Shown: piece by piece, positions 49,484-49,980 of the stretch
Layout of the letters: each line of letters opens with the position of its first letter
Position numbering within the stretch: the stretch's first letter is position 1
Source: Lachnospiraceae bacterium
GTDB lineage: Bacteria; Bacillota; Clostridia; Lachnospirales; Lachnospiraceae
Length of the DNA stretch: 49,980 nt
NCBI GenBank assembly: GCA_023663945.1
Contig: JAMPGL010000030.1
Coordinates: 1-49,980, forward strand
Direction of reading: 5' to 3'
Position numbers and translations under genes: made by a program
The notes under the pieces: generated by a model
Databases searched by the model: none
The model's input: only the letters and a program-made list of their open reading frames with translations
Told to the model about the DNA's origin: nothing

Positions 49484-49980
49484 CTACTGTTTCAATACCC
49501 AATATGAACGTTGCTGATTTGATGAATCCGTATCAATAACATTATTTTTCTTTAATGCTGCTAACAAATTACTTACCTTGTGTTCCTTTTGGGCATCTGA
49601 CAACACATCCGGCAGCTTATCCCACAGCAACTCCCGAATATCTTTCTTTTTTGCTTTTTTGTACTGCTTCAGGTATTCAACGATCAAATCCTTATAATAC
49701 TTATCATCAAATCCTTTGTTTTTAATATAAGTTGTACTCTCATCAATACTTTTCGCCGCTGATGCAGACAGATACAAACTTGTCAATCTGCCCTCTACCA
49801 GCTTCTGCTCCCACAGTCTGTCTACATCTTCCTTTTCTACCGGCAAACCTTTTTGTATCCGGTCAAGCAAGAATACCGTCTGCAAGTCTAAATCCTGATG
49901 ATCATACAATATGTGCATATAACTATCAATGAAGCCTCCCCGGGGCAGAGCCCTCAAGCACCTGCGTTGTCCTACGAATT
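49484..49980 (-). CDS. C-terminal part of an AlbA_2/GHKL ATPase-type protein (runs off the window)
   Basis: The frame is open to the right edge; the visible end is FVGQRRCLRALPRGGFIDSYMHIL split here as FVGQRRCLRALPRGG and FIDSYMHILYDHQDLDLQ, a pattern seen in ATP-binding proteins of the AlbA_2/RecG-related group. The last 80 residues form a winged helix (DLIVEYLKQYKKAKKKDIRE is the first helix, then KVSNLLAALKKNNVI). No start codon in the window. It carries the same type of nonamer array directly after the stop as the 47385 gene. Confidence 0.7.
   Translation of the reverse strand, partial: FVGQRRCLRALPRGGFIDSYMHILYDHQDLDLQTVFLLDRIQKGLPVEKEDVDRLWEQKLVEGRLTSLYLSASAAKSIDESTTYIKNKGFDDKYYKDLIVEYLKQYKKAKKKDIRELLWDKLPDVLSDAQKEHKVSNLLAALKKNNVIDTDSSNQQRSYWVLKQ

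Overview
The window looks like a chromosome segment of a gut Clostridia species, most likely Lachnospiraceae. The evidence is strong AGGAGG ribosome binding sites, AgrC/LytTR two-component pairs, a DUF5721 gene, a GH115 alpha-glucuronidase, a bipartite ECF vitamin transporter, many AAA/DUF4143 and AlbA_2 ATPases, and moderate GC. No rRNA, tRNA, CRISPR array, integrase or transposase gene was found.

Layout. 0.4-5.5 kb: an Rpn-type nuclease, a LytTR regulator/soluble histidine kinase/MATE exporter operon, and an AAA/DUF4143 ATPase. 5.6-12.3 kb: one long leftward run of export genes (two ABC-2 permeases, their ATPase, a 51-codon translationally coupled ORF, then a heterodimeric ABC exporter pair), followed by RidA. 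13-17 kb: rightward AgrC-like kinase, LytTR regulator, DUF5721 protein and a second DUF4143 ATPase. 17-21 kb: cell-surface or flagellum-like genes (a coiled-coil protein behind a sigma-28-like promoter, a DUF3048 exoprotein, a FliD-tail-like protein). 20.6-24.2 kb: YbaK-type deacylase and GH115. 24.8-28.2 kb: ECF sigma factor, membrane protein, ABC ATPase and ABC permease in overlapping translation. 28.4-34.3 kb: SDR oxidoreductase, BlaI/BlaR1 pair and MFS exporter. 34.6-37.8 kb: ECF transporter (T, fused A-A, riboflavin-type S).

From 38 kb to the right edge the window is an accessory defence island with many damaged genes. A BsuBI/PstI-type restriction gene and a DGQHR gene are both cut short by the same palindromic repeat. 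Two genes (a C5 methylase and an HNH nuclease) are each one A short in an A7 tract. A small methyltransferase carries a premature TAG, a DUF6429 gene is frameshifted, and HepT is truncated next to an intact MntA antitoxin. Two AlbA_2/HATPase genes are intact and a third enters from the right edge.

The most interesting structure is in this island. Both intact AlbA_2 ATPase genes are followed, on the same strand and at nearly the same distance (about 190-225 bp), by a 54-bp sequence encoding exactly the last 17 codons plus stop of elongation factor Tu. Between gene and tuf remnant sits a palindrome or a phased array of nonamers with 10-11 bp period, starting at the stop codon. A third such array lies next to a palindrome that elsewhere marks the upstream side of such a gene, and it looks like the scar of a deleted cassette. 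This suggests a mobile or modular AlbA_2-ATPase unit that uses the tuf 3' end as boundary.

Three further repeat families stand out: a MITE-like element of about 440-490 bp built of nested palindromes whose stems differ between copies yet stay perfectly paired; a 125-bp double-hairpin element (three copies) that gives two unrelated proteins the same C-terminal tail; and in-frame minisatellites in GH115, BlaR1 and one AlbA_2 protein.
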